Of a stretch of DNA of 58,259 nucleotides, positions 11,621-23,400 are shown one piece after another. A program made the translations under genes and the position numbers. The notes under the pieces are model-generated. The model ran no database searches. It was not told where the DNA came from and worked only from the letters and a program-made list of their open reading frames with translations. The stretch lies in NCBI GenBank assembly GCA_001724265.1, contig MEDY01000374.1:1-58259 (forward strand), written 5' to 3'. The DNA is from Rhizaria sp. SCN 62-66. Its lineage: Eukaryota; Rhizaria, unplaced. The number at the start of each line of letters is the position of its first letter. Within the stretch, counting starts at the first letter, position 1.

Positions 11621-12715
11621 GTTGTTGCGCGCGGGTTAGAGAGCGGGGGCAGGGAGCGAAGAGAGAGCCTTGGTAGGTGGAGGCCGGGAGCGGAAACAGA
11701 GCGAACGACGGGGGGAAGCGGAAGCAGAAAAACTAAAAACAGTTTTTGTGCTAAGACTTCAATGGGAAAAAGAGACTGAAACTCTTTGACTCAACGGGCC
11801 GTTTGGGGTGCACGAACGACAAGGCCGTTACTGCCGCTTCTTCACCCAACCAAACCCTGGGTCGGTCGCGGTCAAACGGCTCTTGCCGTCGTTGTTGCTG
11901 GCGAATTTTTAGGAACCGCAACGACAAGACTGCCACATAAAAGAGAATATTTAGCTGAGGAGCAGGACTATTATTGCTAAATTATACTTGAAACGCTAAT
12001 TTAGTGTTTCTTTATAACTTTTTGTCGCTCGTATATTTGTCATAAAACGCTGTTTTGAACCTTGTTTCACTTGTTTAGTGGTTGTTGCAACTGTGTTACG
12101 CATGACTTCAACGTAATTTTTAGAGTCATAGGATAGATATATTGTCTCAGATCTTGATAAAGACTTGTCATTATATCAAAATTAATGTTTTAAATTGTAT
12201 AAAAACTATTTGTTAATGTTAACCCAAGTCTGAGTGACATATATCTTTATTTTGTTCATTGAATGTCACTTCCAGAAAGTGCCCTTATATCCAACTCTGT
12301 TTCATTTGTTGAACAAGCTTTGATCACATCAAAACTTAAACATATTGTATTTAAGAGTATTTATTACAACATAGCCAGAAATGGCATTGCTAAAGCAAGA
12401 ATATAAAGAGTTAGACTAGGTTAAGTCCAAGTTACCTGAGCTCACTGCATTTCCGGTTTGGAGCTCTGGCGCCAGCGCACCCTTCGATTCAAACCTAAAA
12501 GCACACCTCGAACTACTTTGAACCGTCGTCAATTAGGGTCAACATTCAAAAGAGAAAGAAAAATTTTACATTAAATACTATATTTTATATTTTTATTCCA
12601 TAAAACACATGTTTCACTCACCTACCACACTTGTTCTTCCACCCCAGCCCAGTCCCCACTCCCGCTTCTCTCTCCACCCTCTTCCGCCTCACTCAGCGCC
12701 ACCGTCTTTTTCGCA
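11621..12715. promoter_or_regulatory. Divergent intergenic region, SRPBCC gene / delta-tubulin
   Basis: A 1.1-kb divergent spacer expected to hold both promoters (inference). The part 11950-12600 is strongly AT-rich with no open frame of note. A C/T-rich stretch immediately precedes the delta-tubulin ATG. Confidence 0.4.
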
Positions 12716-15700
12716 ATGAGCCGCTCGGGCTCCGTGGTGACCCTGCAGATTGGGCAATGCGGCAACCAGGTCGGCACCCACCTGTTCCACACGCTCGCGC
12801 GCGAGGCCGCTGCGGCGGGACCCGGCGACCTGCAGGACCGCATCTTGCACCAGTTCTTCCGCGAACCGGTCTCCGCGACCGAGCGCGCGGCTGCTTCGAC
12901 CTGCTCTTCCGCCGCCGCGACTGCTGACGGGCTGGCGGCGCCCTCGGCGGCCGGGCTCCCGATTGCGCGCGCCGTGCTCATCGACATGGAGCCCAAAGTG
13001 ATCGGCGACGCTCTAGCCTCCGCGAGCAGGTCCCCGCTGTGGCGCTACTCCCCCGCGCGCACTTTCTCGCAGCAGTCCGGCTCGGCCAACAACTGGGCCT
13101 TCGGCTACGCCGTGCACGGGCCCGCGCACGAGGAGCGCATGCTCGACACGGTCCGCCGCGAGGCCGAGTGCTGCGACACCTTCGGCGCGGCGCTGCTGTT
13201 GCAGTCGCTCGCGGGCGGCACCGGCAGTGGCGTCGGCACCTATGTCAGCGAGCGCCTCCGCGACGAGTACCCCAAGGTGCAGCTCGTGAACCAAGTTGTG
13301 TGGCCCTACAGCATCGGCGAGGTCATCGTGCAAAACCTCAACGCGCTGCTCTCGCTCGCCCACCTGCACGCCGCCTCGGCTGGGCTGCTCGTGGTGCAGA
13401 ACGACGCCGTACACAACATCGCCGTGCAGACGCTGGGCATTGCGCGGCCCAACTTCGATGATCTCAATGGCATCATCGCCACTCACCTGGCCTCGGTGCT
13501 GCTGCCTGCCTTCCACGCCGTGCCCAACACGCTACCGCCGGCCCATGCAGGGCAAATGCCATTGTATAACAGCGCTGATAACGGCAGCGCTGCGTACGCG
13601 TCGCCGTACTATAGCCCTTACACGGACCCGGGGCACTTACCCGCATGGGCGAATGCGTACAGCGGTAGCAACGGCAGCACCACTTACGCCGACATGGCGT
13701 CGCTGCTACGCTCTGCAACCGCTCAGAGCAGCGCCACTAACTCCGTGAGCTCCCGTTGCTTGTCGCTGTCCGATATCACGGACCACCTGTTCTCACACCC
13801 CAGCTACAGGCTGTCGTCTTTGTCCGCGATCCCGAATGTAAGCCGCAGCGCACAGCGGTTCGAGGCCACGACCTGGGGCTTCGTGACGCGCCACCTCCTG
13901 CAGGCACACATCACTCCGGGCCACGCGTTCGGGACCAACCCTTACAGCACCAACATGGGCGGCGGCGGCGTGAGTTCTCAGTCACATTCGCAGTCTGATC
14001 CGCACGACGGTGAGGGCGCAACTGACCGTGAGCAGACAAGTGACCGTGAGCGCCTGAGTGACCGTGAGCGCGACCGTGAGCGTTACCAAGGCGCCAGCGC
14101 CGTGAGCGCGGGCGGCTTCGGGGCCGGCAGCGCCGCGGCCGGCGCCGGGGCCCGCGCCCGCCGCGCCGCGGCCGCGGCCGCGTCCGCGCGCAACGCGCAG
14201 CGGTACATTGACTGGGGCATTGAGCTGGGCCGCCCCTGCCACCTGGACGCGGGGTCGAGGCTCTTCGCGCCGCCGCCTACTTACACCGCCGCGCAGGGCA
14301 CTTACACCGGGGCGGGCGCCTTGAATTCGAGGCTGCACCCTGGCGCTGCCGCGACGGCCAGTGCTTTTTGCGCTGGCTCTAGCTCGAGCTCTAATGCGAG
14401 TGCGAGCGACAACTGCAGCGAGAGCACTCGCCAAGCGACGACGTATAAGAACGATTTCTATGATGGCAGCGAGTTTTGCTATGAGTTTGAAGAGGACGAG
14501 GAGGAGTGGCACCGCTCTCTCTCTAGTTCGTATAACAACATCAACAGTCACAACAACAACGATGACTACGACGATGATGCTAGTAATGACGCCGACAGCA
14601 ACAACAGCATCAGGCACGGAGGTGCTAACTCCCATTCCCAGTCTGGCCAGTCTGGCCAGTCTGGCGCGACCGGCCGGCCCTCGTATCACAGCGCGCGCGT
14701 GCCCCGCTTTGCGCCGCGCCCCTCGGCCGCCTCTGCCGCCGCCGCCGCCCGCTCCCGCGCCCGCCGCTACGGCGGCAACAACAGCAACAGCAACGGCGCT
14801 GGCACTGGCAATGCTGCGAATGAGCACGGCAGTGCTGCGCTGTCTCCCTCGGTGGGCAGCCGCAGCGGCCGCGGACCCCGCGGAAGGGCTTTTTTTGGTC
14901 CCGCGTCTCGGTTCCAGTCCGTGCACGGGTTCTCCCCTGCAATGCCATTCACTCATGGTACGTTCGACAGTGTGAGTGACAAAGCGACAGTCGCATGCGA
15001 CGACGACGTACTAAATCACTGTTTGATGACTTTAATGGACCTTATAGTTGATAAATTTGATAAAGCCGATTTATTGTATCAATAATTGTTTTCCAATTTA
15101 TTTTTACTCACATTTATTAACATCTTTTTCTTTTTCAATTCATTCCCAGGCTCCGCCAACCACGCCGCCGCCACCCGCGCCCGCAGCGGCACCAGCAGCG
15201 CTGTCCCGGTGGCCGACAACACCGCCGGCTCCCGTGGGAGCGGCGTCGGCGTCGGTCTAACCGGGGTTGGCATGGGCAGCGACTACCACCACCACGGGAG
15301 CAGTCGCGCTGCGTCCGCATTCGCGGGGAGCGAGTTCACGGTGGCTATGACTCCGTTCGAGCTGGCCGGCATCCTCGAGGCCGACGCGGCCGCGCTCGCG
15401 CTCGCGCACAAGCAGCACAACAACAACGCTAAGTCGAGCGCGCAGCAACAACAGCAGCAGCATCAGTATTGCCGCGACTTCTACTCCCCGTCCGCGGGCC
15501 TTACCAGCGCCCCCCCCGACGCCGCGCCCCCAGCCAACAAGTCTCTGGCAGCGTACCTTATCCTACGCGGCGACGGCGCCTCGGCGGCGCTGGCAACGGC
15601 GGCGCTGGGCAACGCCACGGCCGTGGCGGCGGCGGGGGGCGGGGTCGGCGCGGCGCCGTGCCACACTGCGTACCCCGCGTTCACGCCCACTGCGGCGGCC

Positions 15701-16177
15701 TCTGCAGCGCTTGTATTGACCGGGAGTAGCCCAGGGAGCAGCGCGAGCACGAGCGCGAGTGCGGCTGCGGCAGCTGCGGGGGCCCGGGCCGGGGCTCGGC
15801 GGGGCGACGCCTCGGCCGCCGCCACACTGGCTGCGCTCTCTAGCAATGCTAGCAGCAACAGCGGAGGCAGCAACAGCGCCGACGAGCCCGAGTGGTTGGG
15901 CTTCGCGCACCCGTCGCTGTACTCGTCGCACAACCCCGCCCCGTTACTCTGCGGCGTGGCGGCCGCGCCCTTCAACGGCGACGCGCGCTCGGGCGCCGTG
16001 TGGGCCGTGTCGCAGCGCGTGGCGGCGCCGCTGTCGCACGTGGTGGGCCGCGCGTGGCAGATGTTCCGGTCGGCTGCTTACACGCACCATTATACCGCGC
16101 ACGGCGTCGAGGCCGAGGACTTCGTCGCGCACTTTGCCACGCTCGAGGGCGTCGTGCAGGCCTACCAGAACATGTGA
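12716..16177 (+). CDS. TUBD1: Delta-tubulin with very large low-complexity insertions
   Basis: Two exons: 12716-14957 and 15150-16177 (TGA), phase 1, 1089 residues against ~450 in the family. The N-terminus VVTLQIGQCGNQVG is the tubulin nucleotide-binding start, and LAGGTGSGVG is the tubulin signature. Delta-specific stretches are LPIARAVLIDMEPKVI, SANNWAFGYAVHGPAHEE and VNQVVWPYSIGEVIVQN. The C-terminus VVGRAWQMFRSAAYTHHYT...EDFVAHFATLEGVVQAY matches the delta-tubulin end. Conserved blocks are separated by Ser/Ala/Asn/Asp-rich insertions, chiefly residues ~280-360 and ~400-850. Delta-tubulin supports the C tubule of triplet centrioles, so the organism should have them. The arrays of GTGACCGTGAGC and TACTTACACC words sit inside the insertions. 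Confidence 0.95.
14022..14081. repeat. TUBD1: 18-bp tandem array of GACCGTGAGC words in delta-tubulin
   Basis: TGACCGTGAGC occurs in three copies starting at 14022, 14040 and 14058 with exact 18-bp period, plus a fourth GACCGTGAGC immediately after. In this frame it encodes SDRER-type repeats. Confidence 0.9.
14958..15149 (+). other. TUBD1: Intron of delta-tubulin, 192 nt, phase 1
   Basis: Donor CATG|GTACGTTC at 14958 and acceptor TTCCCAG ending at 15149. It lies in the low-complexity insertion, is AT-rich and contains stops in the frame of exon 1 (TAA at 15083-15085). Confidence 0.9.
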
Positions 16178-16610
16178 GGAACATTTGACTGGTGAGAATG
16201 CAGGAAGGTGATATGAGAAGTTTTTCTCGATGTGGACTCGCGCCGAGATGACAAATCTTGTTGTCAGTGGTTTGTTCTGTTGTTAAAATGAGTTATTTAG
16301 ATTAATGATACGATATCTAGGATTAACTGTTGCGGATTTCTTGTGATGAAATCCATCATACACAATTCGCCTTATGATGAAAGTATATCAAGAGAGTTTG
16401 TATTGCCATAAGAACAATAGAGTGTAATTCTTTGTGTGATGAGCTATTATAACGTGAATCTGTGTTGCTAATTAGTGAGATAAAAAAAGATTTCGGGCGA
16501 TTGGTGACTGTTGTTGAGTTATGAAGAAGAAAACTTGCCTGAGCTTGTTTCGCTTCGTTTTCGCCACTTGAGTCGCCAGTCTAAGTGCCCCCTTAGAGGC
16601 GGCGCGGCCC
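16178..16610. other. Convergent intergenic region, delta-tubulin / UBE2J
   Basis: A 0.43-kb AT-rich spacer with the 3' flanks of both genes. I see no gene or structured element. Confidence 0.6.
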
Positions 16611-18002
16611 TCAGTCAAGCCCGTCAGCGCGCCCACCCTGCTTGGCTTGCTTGAACATGACCTTGCGGACGATGATCATGAGGATGAACAGCGAAATCAG
16701 CGCCACCAGTATAAACGGCAGCTCGGACCGCGGCCGCGGCGGCTGCGGAGCCCGCGCCCGCTGCTGCTGAGGCTGCGCTGCTGCTGCTGCTGCTCCCGCG
16801 GCTGCCGCTGTGGCAGGCGCCCGGTGCCTGCGCTTGCGCCTCTCCGTGACCTCACCACCACTCGCCGCAATAGCAGCGCCAGCAGCGCTCGCGCTGGTAG
16901 CGGTATTGGGAGTGGTCGTCGCACTAGCACTGCGAGCAGTCGTCGCAGCAGAGTTCGCGGCTTGATTGTCGTTCTTGCTGCTGTTAGCATAGTCTTCGCT
17001 GTCACTGCTATCTGAGCCAGAGCCAGAGGCAGAGGCAGCAGTGGCGCTAGAGCTCGTGCTCGTTGTGCTGCTGTTGCTGTTGCTGTTAGGCAACACAGCA
17101 GGAGCAGGACTCAGACTGCTGCTACTGCTACTGCTGATACTATTACTGTTATTGCTAACAGCAGTTGTCGCAGTTGCAGCAACAGCAGGAGCAGCAACAG
17201 CTGGGGCAGCTGCGGCGGCAACAGGAGCCGGGGCAGTAGCAGCAGCGACAGCAGCAGCAGTACTGGCAGCGCTCTCGCTCTCAGCAACACTCGTACTCGC
17301 ATTCGCAACAGCAACAGCAGGAGCAGCAACTGTAGCAGCTGTGGCAGCAGTGGCAGTGATCTCCTTCTTGTTCTTGTTCAGATCGCTGTTGTCAACGTCC
17401 GTCTTGGCCGCCAACGCCTCGGCCTGCTCGCTAGTCATAACGCCGCCGCCCGCCGCGCCCGCGTCTGCGTTGGCGCCGGTGCTGGCGTCGGCGCCGTCGC
17501 CGGGAAGCAGGCCGAGGTTTGACTCCTCGCACGTCGGACAGCACCAGTCTGCCGAGAGGCGCGCCAGCTCCTTGCGCTCGGGCTCGCCCCAGTCCAGCGC
17601 GCCCACGGCGTTGTCGCCCGGCGTGGGGAAGAAGGCGATCAGCGCGAGGAGCATCTTCTGGATCGACCACGAGGGCTGCCACTCCTCTGGATGGAAGCTC
17701 GAGATCGACAGGCAGACCTTCTTGTTGAGCTCGAACCGGCCCGAGGGCGTCAGGAAGAGGATGTCGGGCGGGCGGTAGGGATAGTCGGGGGGCAGGATGA
17801 GGCGGCCGTGGTAGCGTCCGCCGGCGAAGGGCGAGTTGGCGGGCCCGCGGATGGTGAAGTGCCACTCGAAGAGCGACTACTCGAGCGGGTACGCAGTGAA
17901 CATCGGGGACGGGTTGCGGCACATCTCGCGGTACTCCGCCTGCAACCGGCGCACCGCCACCGAGGACGGGTTTCCGCCCGCGCCGCGCTTCTTGTCAGCC
18001 AT
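16611..18002 (-). CDS. UBE2J: UBE2J/UBC6-type ER tail-anchored ubiquitin-conjugating enzyme with an in-frame TAG
   Basis: One continuous frame from ATG (18002-18000) to TGA (16613-16611), 464 codons including the stop, interrupted only by TAG at codon 42 (17879-17877). The E2 core reads through it: AVRRLQAEYREMCRNPSP...YPLE-[TAG]-SLFEWHFTIRGPANSPF, then GGRYHGRLILPPDYPYRPP, TPSGRFELNKKVCLSISSFH and PEEWQPSWSI. The catalytic Cys is residue 97 (codon 17714-17712). Residues ~140-425 are an Ala/Ser/Thr linker, and residues ~430-445 (FILVALISLFILMIIV) form a single C-terminal membrane anchor, as in UBC6/UBE2J. The family acts at the ER membrane in ERAD. UBE2J1-type sequences have Asp or Glu at the TAG position (PLEDN). 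The gene is otherwise undamaged, so decay is unlikely. Confidence 0.92.
17877..17879 (-). other. UBE2J: In-frame TAG inside the conserved UBE2J core (codon 42)
   Basis: Minus-strand codons around it are CCG CTC GAG TAG TCG CTC TTC GAG TGG. Conserved residues flank it directly on both sides (PLE and LFEWHF) with family spacing, so neither an intron nor a frameshift can remove it without damaging the E2 fold. See findings. Confidence 0.95.
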
Positions 18003-18578
18003 TGAGAAGAGCGGTACAGAGAGCGCTTGGTGGGGGAAGGAGTGAGAGGTCTCTCTCTGCTTGGGATGCTTTGCTGAGAAGTGCTATGTGGGGGACATAC
18101 AAGTTTCAAGAAAGTGTACAATAGTGAGTGGTATTCATTGAGTGCGTTGTTTGTCACATGCACGTAGAGTCTCGGTTGACGATAAATACAGAGAGAATTC
18201 TATTACTTTAGATCCCTGCTGACTGGGCAGCTCGTGTTTGTGGTCGAGTCGAGGTCATTGCTCACGGTCACCATTTTCTTACTCACAAGATAGCCGTTGA
18301 GAAGAGTAGGACAGAGACGTTGGATGCAGCGAGTGATTGAAGACATCTGTAGAGACGTGTAATCTCCGTATAATGACACTGTGGTGAAATAATCAAAATA
18401 ATTACAACATTTTCTATTGTATCTCTATTTTGTTTCTCACAAATCCCTCAAATTCTTCCCCATTGAACCCCTCGGTTTCGTCCCTTGCCTTCCCAGACTA
18501 CAAGCACAACTTCCCCTCTCTTCCCGCTGTTTCCCGCTCTTGTTTCGCTTCTCATCGTTACCAACACACATTAAGCGC
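18003..18578. promoter_or_regulatory. Divergent intergenic region, UBE2J / Aurora kinase
   Basis: A 0.58-kb divergent spacer expected to contain both promoters (inference). It contains an exact GCTCACGGTCAC word at 18260-18271, the same 12-mer that recurs inside several coding regions of this window. Confidence 0.45.
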
Positions 18579-19917
18579 ATGATGAACCACGTCGAGTTCC
18601 AGCAGCAGGAGAACTACGACCCGAAGGCGCACGCCGAGGCCGCGCAGGCCGCCGCGCACTCGGCGGTCAAGACGGCCGCGGCGCCGCTCACCGTGCCGCG
18701 CACGCTGGTGCCCAGCACCACCGTCGTGGGCGGCAGCTGGCGCCCCTCGGTTACTGGCCGCTGCTCGCGCCCCTGGCGCCTCTCGGACTTCGAGGTCGGA
18801 CGCGGGCTCGGCCGCGGCAAGTTTGGCTATGTCTACTTGGCGCGTGAGAAGAAAACCCACTACATCATCGCGCTCAAGGTGCTGCTCAAGAAGCAGCTCA
18901 ACGACGCTGGCGTCGAGCACCAGCTGCGCCGCGAGATCGAGATTCAGTCCAACCTGCGCCACCCCAACATCCTGCGTTTCTTTGGCTACTTCCACGACGC
19001 AGACCGCGTGTTCCTGATGATCGAGTACGCCGCCAAGGGCGAGCTGTACAGGCTCCTGCAGAACAAGGGTCGCTTCGACGAGGCCACCGCGGCGCGCTAC
19101 ATCCTCTCACTGTCGCGCGCGCTGGACTACTGTCACTCGAAGCACATCATGCATCGCGACATCAAGCCCGAGAACATCCTTGTCGACGCGTGCGACGAAG
19201 TCAAGATCGCCGACTTCGGTTGGTCGGTTCACGCGCCGCAGAACCGCCGCGGCACGCTGTGCGGCACGCTCGACTACCTGCCGCCCGAGATGGTCAACGG
19301 CGAGCGCCACACGCACGCCGTCGACCTGTGGTCGATCGGCATCCTGCTGTACGAGTTCCTTGTGGGCACGCCGCCGTTCGAGGCGCCGACGCACAAGGAG
19401 ACGTACCGGCGCATCGCCAACGTCGACCTTCGCTTCCCCGCGCACGTGGGACCCGAAGCGCGCGACCTCATCAGCCGCGTACGTCGACCGCCCGCCCGCA
19501 GATATATACTCGCTAAAACACACTCACGCACATCGCTTGAACAGAACCTTGTCGACGTATGCGCAAGTTTTGATTGTCTTTATGTGTGTATTTTGATGCT
19601 TTGCATTTGTATATTGATTTGATTTCCTGATTATTTCCGCTAATTATGATCTTTTTTTTTTTGTGTGTGTTCTTTTGTTGTTGTTGTTGTTGTGTTCCTT
19701 ACAGCTCCTGGTCAAGAACCCGCAGGACCGGTTCAAGTTCAGCGATATTCCCACGCACCCGTTCATCGTCAAGAACCTCGTCTCGACCTCGCGCGGGCCC
19801 GCCGCGCAGCAGCAGCAGTACCTTCAGCAGCAGCGACAGCAGCAGCAGATGCAGCAGCAGGGGCAGGGCTACGGGGTTAACGCCGGCCCCCCGCCCCCCG
19901 CCGCCGGGCACTATTGA
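18579..19917 (+). CDS. Aurora-family Ser/Thr protein kinase
   Basis: Two exons: 18579-19478 (exactly 300 codons) and 19705-19917 (TGA), phase 0, 370 residues. All kinase motifs are intact: glycine loop [13 protein letters not shown] (~76-88), beta-3 Lys100 (IALKVL), HRDIKPEN (192-199), DFGWSVH (212-218, typical of Aurora), activation segment [16 protein letters not shown] with the activating Thr at 226, and [15 protein letters not shown]. Exon 2 supplies the final helices ([20 protein letters not shown]) and a Gln-rich tail. The N-terminal ~65 residues lack a clear motif. Aurora kinases act in mitotic spindle and chromosome segregation control, and in some protists in flagellar disassembly. 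I cannot assign A or B type. Start choice: tandem ATGs at 18579 and 18582. Confidence 0.95.
19479..19704 (+). other. Intron of the Aurora kinase gene, 226 nt, phase 0
   Basis: Donor CGC|GTACGTCG at 19479; acceptor TTACAG ending at 19704 after a T-rich tract with repeated TTG (19670-19695). Joining gives [15 protein letters not shown], the expected kinase subdomain XI. Confidence 0.95.
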
Positions 19918-20456
19918 GTGTGTGGCCTGAGTGAAAACGGCAAGTTGAAGGACGTATGTACTCCACATGTTTTTGACTTGGTTTGAGATTGGTGACGTTC
20001 AGAATGATGTGGAAGTAAGTGCGAGCTGAGAGTGGATCTCAGTCGTCTTTAAATATTCCCTTGCACTGTGCAAGGAATCATCATTGTCGTTAATGGAGAT
20101 ATGAGCAGGCCAGATATGAACAAGGTCAGTGGTTAACACATCACCTTCTGTCTAGTTTTAGCATTTCTATTCGCAATTTAAATACAACATATTTCATTTA
20201 AAGAAAAGCACTCGTGCAGCAAGAGTCACTTACCATGGTTATTTAGATCTACCTTGAGTTGATCTACCTTGAGTTTTTGGCAAATTAACACGCTCTTAAT
20301 GAGATTTGATTCGGTCTGATATTGAATGGTGACTGCTGAAATTCAGAGATGTCTCTCTTGAAGCTGAAAAGGCTCAATACATTGAATTTTTATTGCTTAT
20401 TGCTGACAAAAAGAGCTGATTTCAGATTCATACCTTTGCTAAAGTCAAGCTTCTGT
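19918..20456. other. Convergent intergenic region, Aurora kinase / AT-hook protein
   Basis: AT-rich spacer of 0.54 kb with a perfect 15-bp tandem repeat at 20246-20275. No gene is visible. Confidence 0.6.
20246..20275. repeat. Perfect 15-bp tandem duplication
   Basis: GATCTACCTTGAGTT at 20246-20260 is directly followed by an identical copy at 20261-20275. Non-coding. Confidence 0.95.
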
Positions 20457-23400
20457 TTACTTCTTGTTGTTGTTGCGCTGCTTAGCGATCTCTGACTGCA
20501 GCCACTTGACCACATTCTTCGACGTATTATCGCTTGCGCTCGCATTCACGCTCGCGTTGCTGTCACCAGAGCTAGTTCCAGTCCTCTGACTGCCTTGACT
20601 CTGGCTGAGACTTTGGCTCGAGCGCTGACCGAACCGCTGGCTCTGGCTCCGACTCTGGCTCTGGCCATAGCCGCTGCCCCCATCCTCGTCGCCGTCGACA
20701 TCGAACTCGTCGTTGTCGTCGTGCTCTCCGGGCGTGTCCAGCAGACTAAAGAGCATCTCTTGGCTCAACACGTCGCCCGCGCCCAGCGACTGCGAGCTCC
20801 GCAGCCGCGACTGCGACTGCGAGCCAGAGAGAGACTGTGTGGGAGGAAACAGCAGACTAGGCGGCTGAGCTTTAGAGGCGCCCCTTGTGCTCCTCGCACG
20901 CTTCTCAGCCACACCCACACTTGGACTTGCACTAGCCTTGTTCTTGCTGTTGATGCTGATGTTGTTGTGACTCGCGGCGGCACTAGCTTGCGCGTTGGCA
21001 ATGGCGTTTGCCCTGGCGAGGGCGTTGGCGTGCTCGATGGCTTTGAGCTCGGCGTTGCTCGGCCGGCCGGGTCCGCGCTTGTTGCTGCCGCTGAAGGAGT
21101 ACAAGTCCCCCTGGACCTTCGCCACCTCAGCCGCCGCCGCTGCCGATGCAGCAGCAGCAGCAGATGCAGCATCAGCCTGCGCAGTTGCAACCGGCCCCTG
21201 AGACCGCGCCTGAGACTGCGTCTCAGTCCGCGTATCACCCCGTGTATCGGCCCGCGCGTCGGCCCGTGTATCGGCCTGTGTCTCGCTGTACACAAGCCTG
21301 CGGGCAGTGGCGGCGGTGCGCTGGCTCGTTATCGTGGCCGCAGCAGTGCTTGCATCGGTACCAGTGACGGCGTCAATGACAGGCTTACTCCTCGCAGCAG
21401 CGCCATCAGCAGCAGTGGAGGCAGTGGCCCGGTGAGGCTTGGCGGTCGCCACGGTCGCACGCGCACTCGGAGCGAACTCGGCCTCCGACTCCGACTCTGA
21501 ATCTGACTCTGCCGCGCTCTTGCTCTGGCCCGCATTCACAGCTGATGTTGCCTTATCGTAGTCACTGGCAATCTGAGCAGGAGACGCCGTCGCCGTCGCT
21601 GCCTTGCCAAACACCCTGTCCGCCGCCGCCGCCGCGGCCGCCGCGGCCTTGGACGCCGCGGCCGCCCTCGCCGCCGCCTGTGCCTGCGACTGTGCAAACT
21701 GCGAGACTGAGTACGGGGAGTGTGGCGCGGGGAGGCGCACGGCCGAGGGACTGGCGCGCGGGGGCAGTTGGCGCGGGGGCGGCAGCTGGTCCGTATCGAG
21801 CAGACTCTCGTCCCCGCCCGAGAGCAGCAGCAGCGCAGAGGCCGACGACAGCGTCGAGGCTGAGGCAGCGCCTGAGGCGGGCGTGGGCTTCGAGAGCGAT
21901 GACAATGACGATGACGACACAGCAGTGTCGCTGTCGCGGTCAGTCATAGCAGCGCCGACACCAGTGTGGTGCGCGGCCTGACCGCCCTCAGCACTCTGAG
22001 CGCCGTTCCCAGCGAGACCATTGGCGGCGTTGCTGTGGGCGGCGGCAGCGGCAACGGTAGTGGTGGCGCCGAGCAGCTGGTCGAGGAGGTCGCGGTCGAC
22101 GTCGGTGCGCTCTTCCTCGGGGACTGAACATTTGGTGATACAAAATCGGAGAGAATTACACTGGTGAGCACATTGATACAAACAAAATTCACGTGAACAA
22201 CACTGAAATAGCCACATTCACTTGAATAGCAGATCGTTGCACAAATAAGACTAATTTCCAAACACTTTTGACTTCATTTCATTTCATATGCAATCACAGC
22301 AGCGGGAACGCGTGACTGAACCCATGACTGGACGTACTTGCGAGCACCTCGGCGACGCGCTTTGCGCGCATCTGCTTCGCGCTCTCGCGCGCCACGGCCC
22401 ACTCGGCGTCGTGCGCCTGCCGCGCCTGCTGCAGCCGCTCCCAACGCGCCAGCGCCTCGGACTGCTGCTGCTGCTGCTGCACCTGCACCTGCTGCTGCTG
22501 GTGGTGGGCTTGAGACTGCGTGTGTTCATGTGAGGCGGGGAGGGCGTAGGTGCGGCGGCCGGTGACTGCACTGCTGGTAAAGGTGTTGGGGTAAGTTAGG
22601 CCGCTCTTGGGGGGCCGGCCGCGGGAACGCTTGACCACAGGTGCCGAGTACCATTGGTCCTCATCATCATCATCATGATCATAGTCGTCGTCGCCGTTGC
22701 CGGCGGCGGCAGCGGCGGCGGCAGCAGCGGCGGCGGCGCGGCCCTGTAAGAGCGCCCGCAGCCTCAGTTGCTGCTCGCTGTCACTGTCCGCGTCGTCGTC
22801 ATAATCGTCGTCGCCGTTAGCGGTAGCAATGTCGCTGTCGCTGGAGTCGTCGGCGAACACGCGCATGCTGCCCCCCTTAGACTTCTTGTACCCGGCCCCC
22901 TCAGACTCGTCCAGAGAGCCCCTGAAGGCCGTGCGGCGGCCCGTACGGCGCACACTCGTCACCTCGACGCCCTCACCGGCACCCTCACGCGTCAGGTCGA
23001 CTGCGCTGCGGCTAAACCCACGCGCACCCCCATGCGTTCCATAAGTGCCCAGTGCGCCGCCGTCATCGTCGTCCAGGGTTAGCGGACGTTTGAGGCCCGC
23101 AGGCACGCCAGGCATGCGGCCGCGCCTGCCGCCGGCGCCGCCACCTGTGCCAGCGATCTTTGGCCTAGCCGAGAGGAGGCCGGTGCGGCGCATGACGTCC
23201 GAAGCGAAGAACGAGGGTGGGACGGTGAAAGCGTCGGCCGGCCGGTCCGGGTGCAGGAAGCTCATCCGCCGCGGCTTAACCCCTCTACGCGCACCGGCCC
23301 TCACGCTCTCCACATCATTGTCGTTGTCGTCGTCGTCGGCGTCGAAGGCGTGGCGGCGCTGAAGCAGCAGCTCCGCCGCCAGTGCCATCGCAGAGGCGTC

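Noticed and set aside
12440-12510. Possible tRNA because of TTCGATTC
   Set aside because: No acceptor or T-arm pairing could be made around it. I found no tRNA or rRNA gene in the window.
16611-18002. UBE2J as a pseudogene
   Set aside because: Only one stop, no frameshift, active-site Cys and membrane anchor intact; a decaying gene would normally show more damage.
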